Assembly (NCBI GenBank): GCA_903911205.1 | Contig: CAIWCL010000206.1 | Coordinates: 1-35,953 of the forward strand | Reading direction: 5' to 3' | Source of the DNA: an uncultured bacterium | Lineage (GTDB): Bacteria; Planctomycetota; Phycisphaerae; Phycisphaerales; SM1A02 | DNA length: 35,953 nt | Part shown: positions 17,033 to 25,208 of the stretch, in pieces | Layout of the letters: each line of letters begins with the position of its first letter | Position numbering within the stretch: the stretch's first letter is position 1 | Made by a program: the position numbers and the translations under genes | Notes under the pieces: generated by a model | Databases searched by the model: none | What the model was told of the DNA's origin: nothing | Seen by the model: the letters and a program-made list of their open reading frames with translations, nothing else

Positions 17033-19015
17033 ATGGTCACCAACGTCCTGAGTCACTTCCGCGTCGCCGCCGTGCGGCGCGGATTTCTTTTTCTCGCGAT
17101 GGGCGGAATCGCCGCCGTTGGAGCGCGATCCGAGGTCGCGTCAGCGGTTGTACCCTCAGCAACAACGCTCGCGGCTCCCACGAGCGCGCCGCTCAAACTG
17201 ACGCTCACGGAACTCGCCAAAGCGTCGGCGGATGCCGCGCAAACGAACGCGCTTGCCGCATACGCCGACCTGCTGGCCGCCGCGTTGAAAGACGAACTCG
17301 ACGGCAAAGCGCCGAAGGTGGTCGCGAAGTTCGCTGCAACTGATGCGGGTTCATTCGCGCTTGCGCAGTGGCGGCTTCTTTCGCGCGTGAAGCCGGAGGA
17401 GTGGGCCACGCTCACCGCGCAGCACGCGAATGCGGTGGCGTGGCTCCTTTCGAATCGGAGCGCGCTTGAGCTCTTCGGTACGTCCGGTGATGTGGAAGGA
17501 AACCGCTGGGGCGACGCGGTGAGGATCTTCGGAGAGATCGCGGCGGTCGACCCAGACGTGCTTGCCAAATACGACGATGCGAAGGCTCCGCCGCTTCCGC
17601 TTCGGCTCGCCGTCGCCACAGCGCTCGTCCACGCGACGCCCGTGACGTGGATGGCCGATGGCAGCGTGATCGATCCGGTGAAGCGCTACCAGTCGTATCG
17701 CACGTGGGACAAAGAAGGCGTGCTCTTTGCGAGTTTCCGCGAGCTTTCCGCATGGGAAATGCGCTACGTCGTCGGCAGTTGGTCGAGCGACGAGGATCTC
17801 GTCTGGGCGCGCGCGAACATCAAGCCCGAACTCAAAGTGCGCGAGAAGGTCGGCGACGGCGCGCACATGCTCGCGTACAACTTGTTCAACAAGAACGGCG
17901 TGAGCGTGCAAGAAGGCGGCAAGTTCTACGACAACAAGCCGATGACGCTCGCGATCATGCTTGAGTACGGCGGTGTCTGTGGCGCGATTTCACGCTTTGG
18001 GACGTCGATGTCGCAGGCGTTCGGTGTTCCAGCAATGCCCGTTGGGCAGCCGGGGCACTGCGCATTCATTTGGCAGATTCGGCCGCATGAATGGGCGATC
18101 AACAACGACATTTCGGGTTGGGCGGAGAGCGGCTGTCACGGCGGTATTCACATGACGTGGGGGCATCCCGCGTGGCTGATGCCGCTCATGCAGTCGGCGC
18201 AGGATGATCGCGCGGCCTTTGCGCGTTCGGAGTCGTTGCGCTTTGCCGCAGAGTTCCTCATTGGAAACAAGGCGGACGCGTCAGATCGCGCGGCGGTGTA
18301 TGCCGAAGCGTGCGACGCTCGAAGCACCAACTACGGCGCGTGGGTGGCTCGGCTTGAGGCGATGCGCGCTGCAGGGCGTGAGGTCAAAGCGGCACAGTGG
18401 CGCGATGCGATGAAGCGAGCAGCGTCCGCGTTTGTGCGGCAGCCATTGGCGTACGCGACGCTCATGTCCATCGCGGAGCCGTTCATACTTCCAGCGAAAC
18501 CAACGGAGAAGGCGCGTACGGAATACGCCCGCGACGTTGCGGCCACCGTCGCGGCGATGGCGAAATCTGGGGCGGACGCAACCCTCGTCGACGTTGCGGT
18601 GCGCGATGTCGTGGTGCGCCAAGCAGAAGCGATTGGCGACGATACGAGGCGTTCGGCCCGAGCGATCGTGCTGGGAGAAGATCCGCCGGGCGGAGAAAAG
18701 TTGAACGCTCCGCGAGCAGCGGATGTGGTCGATCTCGCGCTTGGTGCGGCAAATGCGCTCGACGTCGCGCCAGATGGGTCTGCGCACGCGGCGTGGCAGC
18801 GGCAGCTCGGGCGAATCGTGTCGGGGTTTGTGCGGCAACCCGCGTCGCGTGAGTACGGATTGAAACGTGTTGAAGTGATGATTGCTGCGTTGATGAAGGC
18901 GAAGCGTGAGGGCGACGCGCGGTGGATCGCCGATCGGGTCGTCGAGGCGGCGAAGGCCGTGCAAGACGCTGATCTTGAGCGGCAAGCGATTCAATTCCGA
19001 GCCAGTTTGGGTTGA
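17033..19015 (+). CDS. Secreted transglutaminase-like (cysteine-protease fold) protein
   Basis: 660 residues. The N-terminus has a basic-hydrophobic signal ('RRGFLFLAMGGIAAVGA'). The central part has the Cys-His-Asp pattern of the transglutaminase-like superfamily: GGVCGAIS (C316), GQPGHCAFIW (H342) and INNDISGW (D359). A conserved-looking WGHPAWLMPL follows. The C-terminal ~270 residues are alanine-rich and helical and may be a repeat (TPR-like) region; no clear repeat was traced. Transglutaminase-like enzymes of bacteria are usually peptidases or amide-handling enzymes; the substrate here is unknown. It follows the LolA-like pair by 56 bp but appears to have its own -10-like box. Confidence is good for the fold and low for the function. 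Confidence 0.6.
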   Translation: MVTNVLSHFRVAAVRRGFLFLAMGGIAAVGARSEVASAVVPSATTLAAPTSAPLKLTLTELAKASADAAQTNALAAYADLLAAALKDELDGKAPKVVAKFAATDAGSFALAQWRLLSRVKPEEWATLTAQHANAVAWLLSNRSALELFGTSGDVEGNRWGDAVRIFGEIAAVDPDVLAKYDDAKAPPLPLRLAVATALVHATPVTWMADGSVIDPVKRYQSYRTWDKEGVLFASFRELSAWEMRYVVGSWSSDEDLVWARANIKPELKVREKVGDGAHMLAYNLFNKNGVSVQEGGKFYDNKPMTLAIMLEYGGVCGAISRFGTSMSQAFGVPAMPVGQPGHCAFIWQIRPHEWAINNDISGWAESGCHGGIHMTWGHPAWLMPLMQSAQDDRAAFARSESLRFAAEFLIGNKADASDRAAVYAEACDARSTNYGAWVARLEAMRAAGREVKAAQWRDAMKRAASAFVRQPLAYATLMSIAEPFILPAKPTEKARTEYARDVAATVAAMAKSGADATLVDVAVRDVVVRQAEAIGDDTRRSARAIVLGEDPPGGEKLNAPRAADVVDLALGAANALDVAPDGSAHAAWQRQLGRIVSGFVRQPASREYGLKRVEVMIAALMKAKREGDARWIADRVVEAAKAVQDADLERQAIQFRASLG

Positions 19016-19133
19016 AATCACGGCGTGGTGCATTGCCTCGTTTACAGATCAAGGCCACGGATTTGTTGACGAGTCGGGGCGCGGCCAGCGCGCGATTTCC
19101 TCGCGAGAATCACCGGGGATTGTTGGGTTTGTG

Positions 19134-19162
19134 TTGACACGATTGGGGAGGCGGGGCATCCT
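19134..19162 (+). promoter_or_regulatory. Promoter for a leaderless pseudopilin transcript
   Basis: A perfect -35 TTGACA (19134-19139), a 17-bp spacer and CATCCT (19157-19162) are followed by 7 nt and ATG 19170. The predicted start site coincides with the start codon, and no Shine-Dalgarno site is present. This is the best-formed member of the leaderless set in the window. Confidence 0.65.
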
Positions 19163-19169
19163 TCCCAGT

Positions 19170-19970
19170 ATGCGTTCGCATCTCAGGACATACGCCCCGC
19201 GCCACCAACTATCTGTCGCTCTTCGAAGCGGCTTCACCCTTGTGGAACTCCTCGTGACCATCGCGATCATCGCGCTGATTGTCGCGTTGTTGCTGGTGGC
19301 CATCCCACAGATCCAACGCCAGTCGCGCAGTGCGGTGTGCCTCTCGAATCAACGGCAGTTGAATCAAGGCTTCGTTCTTTACTACAGCGACAACGCGGGC
19401 CGTTTCATGGGTGTCGATACCGGTTTGACCTCTTGGGACTGGGTGCAAGGACAGAGCAACCTCAACGGCAACGGCTACGAGACGGAGAACGCACTGAAGC
19501 AGGGTCGGATGTGGAGTTACATCAGCGAGAATCCTGCCGTCTACAAGAGTCCGTTTGATCCGTTCTCATCGTTCCAGCGACTTCGCACGTACTCGTTCAA
19601 CGCGTTCATCTCGACTGGTGAAGGCCCGATGTGGGGCGGACCACCGAACTGGCAAGTCAACACCATGGGCAAGATTCCGTTGCCCTCGGAAACGCTCGTG
19701 ACGGCGCTCGAGTACGACCACCGCGGCTACAACATCAATGGTTTCGGCATCAGTGTGACGGGCGACTCGATTTGGATCGACAAGATCGCCGCTTGGCACC
19801 CGGGCCACTTCAACGTCTCATTCGCGGATGGCTCAGTGCTCTCGTACCGACATGCGGCACGCCAAGACATCATCGATTACTACATGACGTTGCCGCAGAA
19901 CGGCGTCTATTGGCCCGGTCCCGACTACGAGTGGGTGCGCCGCAAAATGGCACCGGGGATGTTCCAGTGA
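19170..19970 (+). CDS. Type II secretion / type IV pilin-like pseudopilin (H-X9-DG)
   Basis: 266 residues. A short basic leader ends in SG|FTLVELLVTIAIIALIV, the prepilin peptidase cleavage and N-methylation motif followed by the assembly helix (residues ~21-45). The C-terminal half contains WHPGHFNVSFADG, the H-X9-DG motif of the pseudopilin-like families that are greatly expanded in planctomycetes. Such proteins are cleaved by PilD-type peptidase and inserted in the inner membrane or in a pseudopilus; no other secretion-system gene is in the window. The next gene starts at the stop codon or just after it, so the two are probably one operon. Confidence 0.88.
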   Translation: MRSHLRTYAPRHQLSVALRSGFTLVELLVTIAIIALIVALLLVAIPQIQRQSRSAVCLSNQRQLNQGFVLYYSDNAGRFMGVDTGLTSWDWVQGQSNLNGNGYETENALKQGRMWSYISENPAVYKSPFDPFSSFQRLRTYSFNAFISTGEGPMWGGPPNWQVNTMGKIPLPSETLVTALEYDHRGYNINGFGISVTGDSIWIDKIAAWHPGHFNVSFADGSVLSYRHAARQDIIDYYMTLPQNGVYWPGPDYEWVRRKMAPGMFQ

Positions 19971-19993
19971 GGTTGCGCGTGATCGGAGACTCG

Positions 19994-20647
19994 ATGCAGC
20001 AAATGCGAGTGAGTTCGTCGTCGGCGCGGGTGGCGTCCTTCTTTGTCGTTGGCGCCATGCTTTGTGTCGCATGCGAAGAAAAGCGCAACCTGCCGCAGGG
20101 GTTCCTTGCCGAGGCCGCCAAAGAAGGGCCCTCAGGGAACTCCGCGAACGCGTCGAGCGGCGCGGACGCAACGGCAGCGGCTGCGGCGCCGATGGGCCCA
20201 GGCGGCATGCGCGGAGGCTCTGGTGCTCCCGATTTGCCATCGGTGCCCGTCGCTGCGCCCAGTGCGGAGACTCCGGAAGCGGATGAAGCCGCCACAACGG
20301 CGATGGTTGAAACGCTCGCGGCGGAATTGAAGTTGCCCCCGATCGCAGAGGCTGCGGTGGCGCCCGGCGAGGAGCCGTTTCAGCAAGCGGCTCGAAGTTC
20401 GAAGTTCGATTCGTTCCGGAGCATGTCCGTGCGGTACATCCAACTGCGCGCGGAACTGTTGCCGTACGGCAAGAAGCTCGCCGATGGTGTTGCGACGCCG
20501 GAAGAGCGGCGCGTCCACAACCGCATCGAGGAAGCGATGGGAGCCGAGTTTCGACGACTGAATCGCTACATGTGGGACAACCGTTGGACAGACGAAGACC
20601 GTGCGGCGATGGGTTGGATTCTCTACGGTGCGCAGCAGCCGAAGTGA
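19994..20647 (+). CDS. Probable lipoprotein of unknown function
   Basis: 217 residues. ATG 19994 has GGAG (19984-19987) 6 nt upstream. An in-frame GTG at 19967 overlaps the previous stop and is an alternative. The N-terminus has a hydrophobic stretch ending 'VVGAMLCVAC-EEKRN', which resembles a lipobox with an unusual cysteine at -3. Residues ~45-100 are a low-complexity Ala/Pro/Gly linker. The C-terminal ~90 residues are charged and helical ('RVHNRIEEAMGAEFRRLNR'). I do not recognise the family. It follows the pseudopilin in the same transcription unit, so a link to the cell envelope is plausible. Confidence 0.6.
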   Translation: MQQMRVSSSSARVASFFVVGAMLCVACEEKRNLPQGFLAEAAKEGPSGNSANASSGADATAAAAAPMGPGGMRGGSGAPDLPSVPVAAPSAETPEADEAATTAMVETLAAELKLPPIAEAAVAPGEEPFQQAARSSKFDSFRSMSVRYIQLRAELLPYGKKLADGVATPEERRVHNRIEEAMGAEFRRLNRYMWDNRWTDEDRAAMGWILYGAQQPK

Positions 20648-20714
20648 GCATGACGACACGCGTGTGCCGAAAGAACCACCCGCGGCACGTTCTACAAATC
20701 GTGATGCTCCTCCA

Positions 20715-21659
20715 TCATCCAAGCCACTTCGCGCGAAGAGCTTCTCGCTGTGACGTGTTGTAGAAGACTTGTGCGCTTGGAAGCGCGAGCATCGCATCGA
20801 TGTACTTGGATGCTGCGCGCATCGCTTCTTTCAAGCGTTCATAAACGCCGGGCGCTGCTTGTTGATCATTCGCGTTTTCGCGCTCGACAGGTGCGACGTC
20901 GCAATCGAGCCACTCGGCGAGCGCGCTGCGCTTCTCGCGGTCATCGATATCCGCGCGGAGCACCATGCAATCGAATCGTCCGCGTTGGTAGCGCTGCCAC
21001 CCGCGCGGCGCGTCGAAGCCAGCTTGAAGCACATCGATGCCCGTCGTCGCGGCGAATTCGCGCGTCCACCAAAGACTCGACGACGCATGGGGGAAGGTCG
21101 ACAGGAAGTGCTCCAGGAGCGTCTGGGTCGGCATGAACGGCGCGCGGCGCCAGAAGTGGCGCATCCAATACGCGCGGCCGAAGTACGTGTAATTCGAAAG
21201 GTTGAATGCGATAGGGTCGCGCATGACCGCGACGACTTTGAGTGGTCGATCGCTGCCCTGGAGGAGGAGCTCGCGCGCCGCGCGTTGTTCGATCGCGCGA
21301 TGTCGCAGCATGCCGTCGGCGGCGACGGGGGAGGAAAGTGGCCCCGCCCAGAAGTGCTCGGGCTGGAGATGGTGCACCTTGACGGTTTCGAGTCTTGGCG
21401 TGCGATCGAGCGCGGCCGCGACGGCAGTTGAAGCGGTCTTGGTTGCGGAGTACACCAAGATTGGCGTTCCGCGCGCGAGTTGCTCGCGGATCCGGCGCCG
21501 CATGCGCGCTTCGCTGATCGGGAAGCGCAGAAGGTCTTGCACGTGCCGGAATGGCGTGTTGGCGGTCTCCAGCACATCGCGAAGCTGAACGCCAAGTGGC
21601 GGCTTCGTGCCTCCGCCCGCGATCGGTGCGGCGGAGTTGGGTGGAGTCGTGCGCGTCAC
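20715..21659 (-). CDS. Sulfotransferase-like / putative capsular polysaccharide synthesis protein
   Basis: 314 residues starting at GTG 21659. An N-proximal motif 'ILVYSATKTASTAVAAAL' (~residues 67-84) resembles the PAPS 5'-phosphosulfate loop. 'VVAVMRDPIAFNLSNY' resembles the 3'-phosphate motif (RDPxxxxxS). The overall layout matches putative capsule-synthesis/sulfotransferase families. The likely reaction is transfer of sulfate to a surface glycan, which is inferred. No signal peptide is seen, so it should be cytoplasmic. There is no Shine-Dalgarno site; TACACT lies 7 nt before the GTG. It converges with the lipoprotein gene at 20647. A sulfatase at 33083 would act in the opposite direction on sulfated glycans, but the two genes are not linked in an operon. 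Confidence 0.65.
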   Translation of the reverse strand: MTRTTPPNSAAPIAGGGTKPPLGVQLRDVLETANTPFRHVQDLLRFPISEARMRRRIREQLARGTPILVYSATKTASTAVAAALDRTPRLETVKVHHLQPEHFWAGPLSSPVAADGMLRHRAIEQRAARELLLQGSDRPLKVVAVMRDPIAFNLSNYTYFGRAYWMRHFWRRAPFMPTQTLLEHFLSTFPHASSSLWWTREFAATTGIDVLQAGFDAPRGWQRYQRGRFDCMVLRADIDDREKRSALAEWLDCDVAPVERENANDQQAAPGVYERLKEAMRAASKYIDAMLALPSAQVFYNTSQREALRAKWLG

Positions 21660-21666
21660 GGCCGAC

Positions 21667-21672
21667 AGTGTA
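21667..21672 (-). promoter_or_regulatory. -10-like box (TACACT) 7 nt before a GTG start
   Basis: On the minus strand TACACT is followed by 7 nt and then GTG at 21659. No Shine-Dalgarno site is present. It is identical to the box at 17021. Confidence 0.4.
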
Positions 21673-21701
21673 AGTCGTCGATGACGGCGGCTGCGCCAAG
21701 G

Positions 21702-21753
21702 AAAAAGACCGACGCCCCCTCTCCCAAGAAGAACTTGGGGCGAGGAGGCGTCG
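21702..21753 (-). terminator. Terminator of the PhoX-like gene
   Basis: Read on the minus strand, a long imperfect stem (cgacgcc...ggcgtcg outer pairs, ctcgccccaag/cttgggagag inner pairs) is followed by TCTTTTT. It lies 56 bp after the stop of the 21809-23467 gene. Confidence 0.75.
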
Positions 21754-21808
21754 ATGCGTGTCCAACGTCGGAATTCAACTCGCCGACGTCAGAAGTACAA
21801 GTTTGAAC

Positions 21809-23467
21809 TCAGTTTGCGTTCCACGCCGAGAGGAGCGCGCCGAGGTCGGCCGCGTCGGTCACGCCGTCGCGGTTGATGTCAGAGCGGCCCGTACCGCCCC
21901 AGTTGTTGAGAAGTTGAGCGAGGTCTTCCGCGCTGACGATGCCGTCGAGCGGGGTCGAGAGGTCTTCACGAACCGAGCCAACGCACTCTGGGCAGAAGTA
22001 GGCGTACAACTGGCCGCCTTCCACGAGTGGAGCAGCGAGCGAGTAGTGAGCTTGCATGTTCTGGATGAACCAACCGCGGCCGAAGACTTCGGTCGCTTCG
22101 AAGTTGCCCGAGTTCTCTTCGTCTTGGCTGAACGGTGCGGTTGCCGCTTGGCTCGTCCATCCGCCAGCACCGTTCGACGTGAAACCACCGAAGCGAGCGC
22201 GATCGGATTCCATGATCGTGGTCGCGGTGTCGGTCGCAACGTCGTACATCACGGTGCGTGCGCTGTGCGGGTTGTTGCCTGGATCTTCGGTGATGAAGAC
22301 GCGCGTGCCACCTTGGATCGTGTTGACGACGCACAGGTTGTCGCCCATCTCAATCGCCTTCGGGTAGGAACCCGTACCTTCGATGAGCGCTTCGATCGTG
22401 CCGCCGGCGAGGACGTTGTTGACGTCGCTGAAGCGGAGACGGTAGAGGCGGCTACCCGAGCTCTGAGCTGCACCCGCCGAGGTGATGCTCATGCGGTCGG
22501 TCGTGACGAAGTAGAAATCGGCTGGGTTCGCTGGATCCCACGCGCCGTCTTCTGGACGGAGGAAGGTCGTGCCAGCAGCGGTGCCGCCTGCAGCGAGGGT
22601 GAAGGTCCCCGAGTAGACGGCTGGCGCAGCGGCGCTGAGTGCGAAGTCGCGGCTTTCGGTCGTGAGCGCCGAGCCGTTCACATTGACCACGATGCCGTAT
22701 GACGTGCCGTTGAGGAGGCCTGCGCGTTCAGCTGGGTCGCCCTCCTCCTGCTTGGTACCGACGTAGAGGAAGACGCGGTTCGCGCCACCGTCCGAGAGAG
22801 CGATTGCGACAGTCGTATCGCTCTCGTATGGACGGCAGACGATGTTTTCCCACGAGCCTGCGGAGGCGTCGAGGGCGGTCATTTGGTAGCCGATGCCGGT
22901 CGAGATATCGGTTGCGATACCGCGACCCGGGGTGCCGCCCTCTTCACCGGTGAGGTAGAAGCGGTTCTGCGTGCCCTTACCCGTGTTCGCATTGAAGAGC
23001 GAGTTCGCCGCTGGGATTTCGCCCGAGCAGAAGCGCTGGAAGTTGTAGAGCGAGCCTCCGGTGCCGTTCGTGACGGTGGCGACCGAGGTGATCGTGTCCG
23101 AACCCGAGTTCACGCGGAAGTCAGACTTGTTGACGTTCCATCCGCTGATGAACGCGCCGCCCGTGAAGCCCTTTGGCTGGTGAGCGCGGCGAGCACCACC
23201 GACGGTCGCGGCGAATTCGTGATTCACGTAGAGGTCGAAGGTACCGGTCGAGCCTGCGAGTGCACCCATGCCGTCTGGGATGCCGTAGAACGTGTAGCCG
23301 CCGACGGAATCGCCGACGGTGATGATCGAGACGAGGTCGGTCACTGCGTTACCGACTGGAACAACGTACGGCGTGGCCGACGACGAAGGACCGGTGACGA
23401 TCGAGGTCTGCGCGAGCGCGCTGCTGGTGATGAGGGCAGCAGAGCAAAGGATGAAGGTGGGACGCAT
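21809..23467 (-). CDS. PhoX/DUF839-like secreted protein with dockerin
   Basis: 552 residues. ATG 23467 has AGGAG 10 nt upstream and opens into a signal peptide ending 'SSALAQTS'. The body matches the PhoX/DUF839 beta-propeller pattern: 'FDLYVNHEFAATVGG', 'YLTGEEGG', 'WENIVCRPYES' and 'LRPEDGAWDP'. Members are calcium/iron-dependent extracellular phosphatases, but several branches are uncharacterised, so the activity is inferred. Residues ~493-552 form a dockerin. The first calcium loop is altered (REDLSTPLDGIVSAEDL); the second is regular (DINRDGVTDAADL). The leader contains a terminator-like hairpin and a 14-bp palindrome. With the PhoD-like gene at 28220 this makes two different phosphatase types that both carry dockerins. 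Confidence 0.78.
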   Translation of the reverse strand: MRPTFILCSAALITSSALAQTSIVTGPSSSATPYVVPVGNAVTDLVSIITVGDSVGGYTFYGIPDGMGALAGSTGTFDLYVNHEFAATVGGARRAHQPKGFTGGAFISGWNVNKSDFRVNSGSDTITSVATVTNGTGGSLYNFQRFCSGEIPAANSLFNANTGKGTQNRFYLTGEEGGTPGRGIATDISTGIGYQMTALDASAGSWENIVCRPYESDTTVAIALSDGGANRVFLYVGTKQEEGDPAERAGLLNGTSYGIVVNVNGSALTTESRDFALSAAAPAVYSGTFTLAAGGTAAGTTFLRPEDGAWDPANPADFYFVTTDRMSITSAGAAQSSGSRLYRLRFSDVNNVLAGGTIEALIEGTGSYPKAIEMGDNLCVVNTIQGGTRVFITEDPGNNPHSARTVMYDVATDTATTIMESDRARFGGFTSNGAGGWTSQAATAPFSQDEENSGNFEATEVFGRGWFIQNMQAHYSLAAPLVEGGQLYAYFCPECVGSVREDLSTPLDGIVSAEDLAQLLNNWGGTGRSDINRDGVTDAADLGALLSAWNAN

Positions 23468-23485
23468 GAGAAACTTGACTCCTAG

Positions 23486-23499
23486 GAAAGTGCACTTTC
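23486..23499. promoter_or_regulatory. 14-bp perfect palindrome next to the ribosome site of the PhoX-like gene
   Basis: GAAAGTGCACTTTC lies just upstream of the AGGAG (23478-23483 on the minus strand) of the gene starting at 23467. It could be an operator, or an RNA hairpin adjoining the ribosome site. Confidence 0.35.
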
Positions 23500-23502
23500 T
23501 AC

Positions 23503-23538
23503 GGAACAAAACAAGGCTTCGGCCAATCGCCGAAGCCT
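23503..23538 (-). terminator. Terminator-like hairpin in the leader of the PhoX-like gene
   Basis: On the minus strand a perfect 10-bp stem (aggcttcggc/gccgaagcct, loop 5 nt) is followed by TGTTTTGTT. It ends 36 bp before the start codon at 23467. It either stops read-through from the HtrA-like gene or acts as an attenuator in the leader. Confidence 0.6.
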
Positions 23539-23845
23539 GAGCACGATCTCGAGCACGCGCTAAGCGTTGCTTTTCAAAGGATAAATCTCGTTTGTGAGCT
23601 CGGTAAGTGCCGCATCAAACGCGTATGTTTTTCGCGCCGCTGCAACATGTGGCGAAGGTTTGCATCGTGTGCGGTGTTGATGGGCAACGTGCAAACGAGC
23701 AGGGCGCGATGGAACGATCTGTCGTAACGGTCTGTCGCAACGATCTGTCGCAACGATCTGTCGCAACAGTTCTGGTGAACGTGGCGTGTACGACTGCGTG
23801 ATGCAACCTCTTCGCAAAGTCACACAAGCTCAAAGCGACATGCGA
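23539..23845. other. 307-bp intergenic stretch without a supported gene
   Basis: It lies between the leader of the PhoX-like gene and the stop of the HtrA-like gene. Short open frames exist on both strands, but none has a ribosome site or a recognisable protein. The only clear structure is a 13-bp tandem repeat at 23713-23777. It may also contain the promoter for the PhoX-like gene, which I could not place. Confidence 0.6.
23713..23777. repeat. 13-bp tandem repeat, four copies plus a partial fifth
   Basis: aacgatctgtcgc repeats at 23713, 23726, 23739, 23752 and 23765, an exact 13-bp period. The middle copies are near identical and the fifth decays. The period is not a multiple of three, so it is not a coding repeat. 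Confidence 0.88.
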
Positions 23846-25147
23846 TCAAGGGCGATTGGCTTCAATCGGGCGCTTTTCGATGGTGAGCATTGCTTGCAAC
23901 TCCCTGCCATCGCGAAAGTAACGCACAGGAACCGTCGCGCCGCTGAAGTAGTAGAGCGACTGTTGGAAATCGACGACACTCGCGATCTTGCGACCGTTGA
24001 TGTCGACGATGAAGTCGCCACGTCGGATGCCTGCCTTCGATGCGGGGCTTGGATCGTAGAGGTCATCGATGTAGATCCCGAGTTCAGGCTTCTGCATCGC
24101 GTTGAACTTCGCATCATCGCGCAGGCGCGTCTTCAACTCGGTTTGCGAGAGCACGGAGAAGCCGACCCACGGCGAGTGATTCGAGCGCTTCTCAATGAGC
24201 GCTTGTCCAACGCCGAGAGCAGTGTCGATTTGGAGTGCGTAGGAGACGTATGGGCTCGGGTCGGGTCGCGTGGCACCGTTTGCAGCGGGTGGTGGCACAA
24301 GAATGCCCACGACGTCGCCCTTGGCGTTCACCAACGCGCCGCCGATTGCGCCTGGCGCGATGGCCATACTCGAGTGGATGAAACTTCCTGTGAGGTCGGC
24401 TTGGTAGCACGAAGCTGTCGGCAGGGCCATGACGGTGCCTTGCGCGAACGTGCGCGAACTACCAAACGGGTCTGCGGCGGCGAACACGGTGTCGCCGAGT
24501 TGAACTGTTTCCGACTTGCCGATCGTTGCGGGAACGAGATCGCCGAGGGTCTGGCCTTCGGCCAATTTCACCCGCAAAATCCCGAGATTAATGGTTGGCT
24601 CGCTCGCAATCAGTTCGCACTCAAATCGCGCGCCGGTAGGTGTGTCGATTTCGTAGACCTCGGCGAGCACGTCGCCTTCGAGTGTCAGTGGATCACGGCA
24701 GCAAAGAATGGTGCCTTTGTCGTCGAGCAGAATGCCGCTCGCGACCTTTTCGCGGGCATAGCCCGGAAACGGCGACTCGTCGGCGACCTGCCAACGGCCC
24801 TCAAACGCAACTCCCTCAGGCACCTTGATGTAGGTGTTCACCGTCACGATCGACGGCGTGATGCGCTCTTGGAGTGCGCGGCGCGCCGCGTCGAAATCGG
24901 CGACGAGCGCTGCGAAATCAGCCCGCACGGCGCCTGGTGCGCTTGTGGTTGTTGCAGATGATTTGGTGCATGCAGCGGTCGCGCTTGGCGGGGTTGCGGC
25001 ACAGGGGGCAGATTGCGCGGATACGGCAGTCGCAACGACGAAGGCAAGAGGCAACATGGGCGCGAAGCGTCGTGTCCGATTGTTGGTGGTCTGTAAACGC
25101 CTCGTGCAGGCTCCGTTCGATCGCGCATGCGGAATGCGAAGTGCCAT
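23846..25147 (-). CDS. HtrA-like trypsin-fold/PDZ protein lacking the catalytic triad (pseudoprotease)
   Basis: 433 residues from ATG 25147, with TAGTCT 7 nt upstream and no Shine-Dalgarno site. The N-terminus is arginine-rich, then hydrophobic ('MLPLAFVVATAVSAQ'), so it is probably exported. Residues ~90-320 follow the HtrA/DegP protease domain, but each catalytic position is replaced. The 'TNNHV' histidine site reads LCCRDP (D152 in the aligned place), the 'TDIALL' aspartate is N187 (TINLGIL), and the 'GNSGG' serine is I268 (GAIGG). Residues ~325-425 are a PDZ domain ('LGIYIDDLYDPSPASKAGI', 'RRGDFIVDINGRKI'). Frame and length are intact, so this is not a decayed gene; a binding, chaperone or regulatory role is likely. 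Upstream of the ATG the frame stays open through a 15-bp repeat, which I exclude. Confidence 0.82.
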   Translation of the reverse strand: MALRIPHARSNGACTRRLQTTNNRTRRFAPMLPLAFVVATAVSAQSAPCAATPPSATAACTKSSATTTSAPGAVRADFAALVADFDAARRALQERITPSIVTVNTYIKVPEGVAFEGRWQVADESPFPGYAREKVASGILLDDKGTILCCRDPLTLEGDVLAEVYEIDTPTGARFECELIASEPTINLGILRVKLAEGQTLGDLVPATIGKSETVQLGDTVFAAADPFGSSRTFAQGTVMALPTASCYQADLTGSFIHSSMAIAPGAIGGALVNAKGDVVGILVPPPAANGATRPDPSPYVSYALQIDTALGVGQALIEKRSNHSPWVGFSVLSQTELKTRLRDDAKFNAMQKPELGIYIDDLYDPSPASKAGIRRGDFIVDINGRKIASVVDFQQSLYYFSGATVPVRYFRDGRELQAMLTIEKRPIEANRP

Positions 25148-25154
25148 GCACGAA

Positions 25155-25160
25155 AGACTA
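25155..25160 (-). promoter_or_regulatory. -10-like box (TAGTCT) 7 nt before the HtrA-like start
   Basis: Read on the minus strand: TAGTCT, 7 nt, ATG 25147. It supports this start codon and a leaderless transcript. Confidence 0.45.
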
Positions 25161-25208
25161 GAGTCTCGGCCTTGTCGGTTGGAGCGCGAGACGCGCAGTT
25201 TCGTGCTT

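Noticed and set aside
23560-23823. Small minus-strand gene covering the 13-bp repeats
   Set aside because: The frame merely reads through the repeat (TDRCDR-type peptides). There is no ribosome site, and several frames on both strands are equally open.
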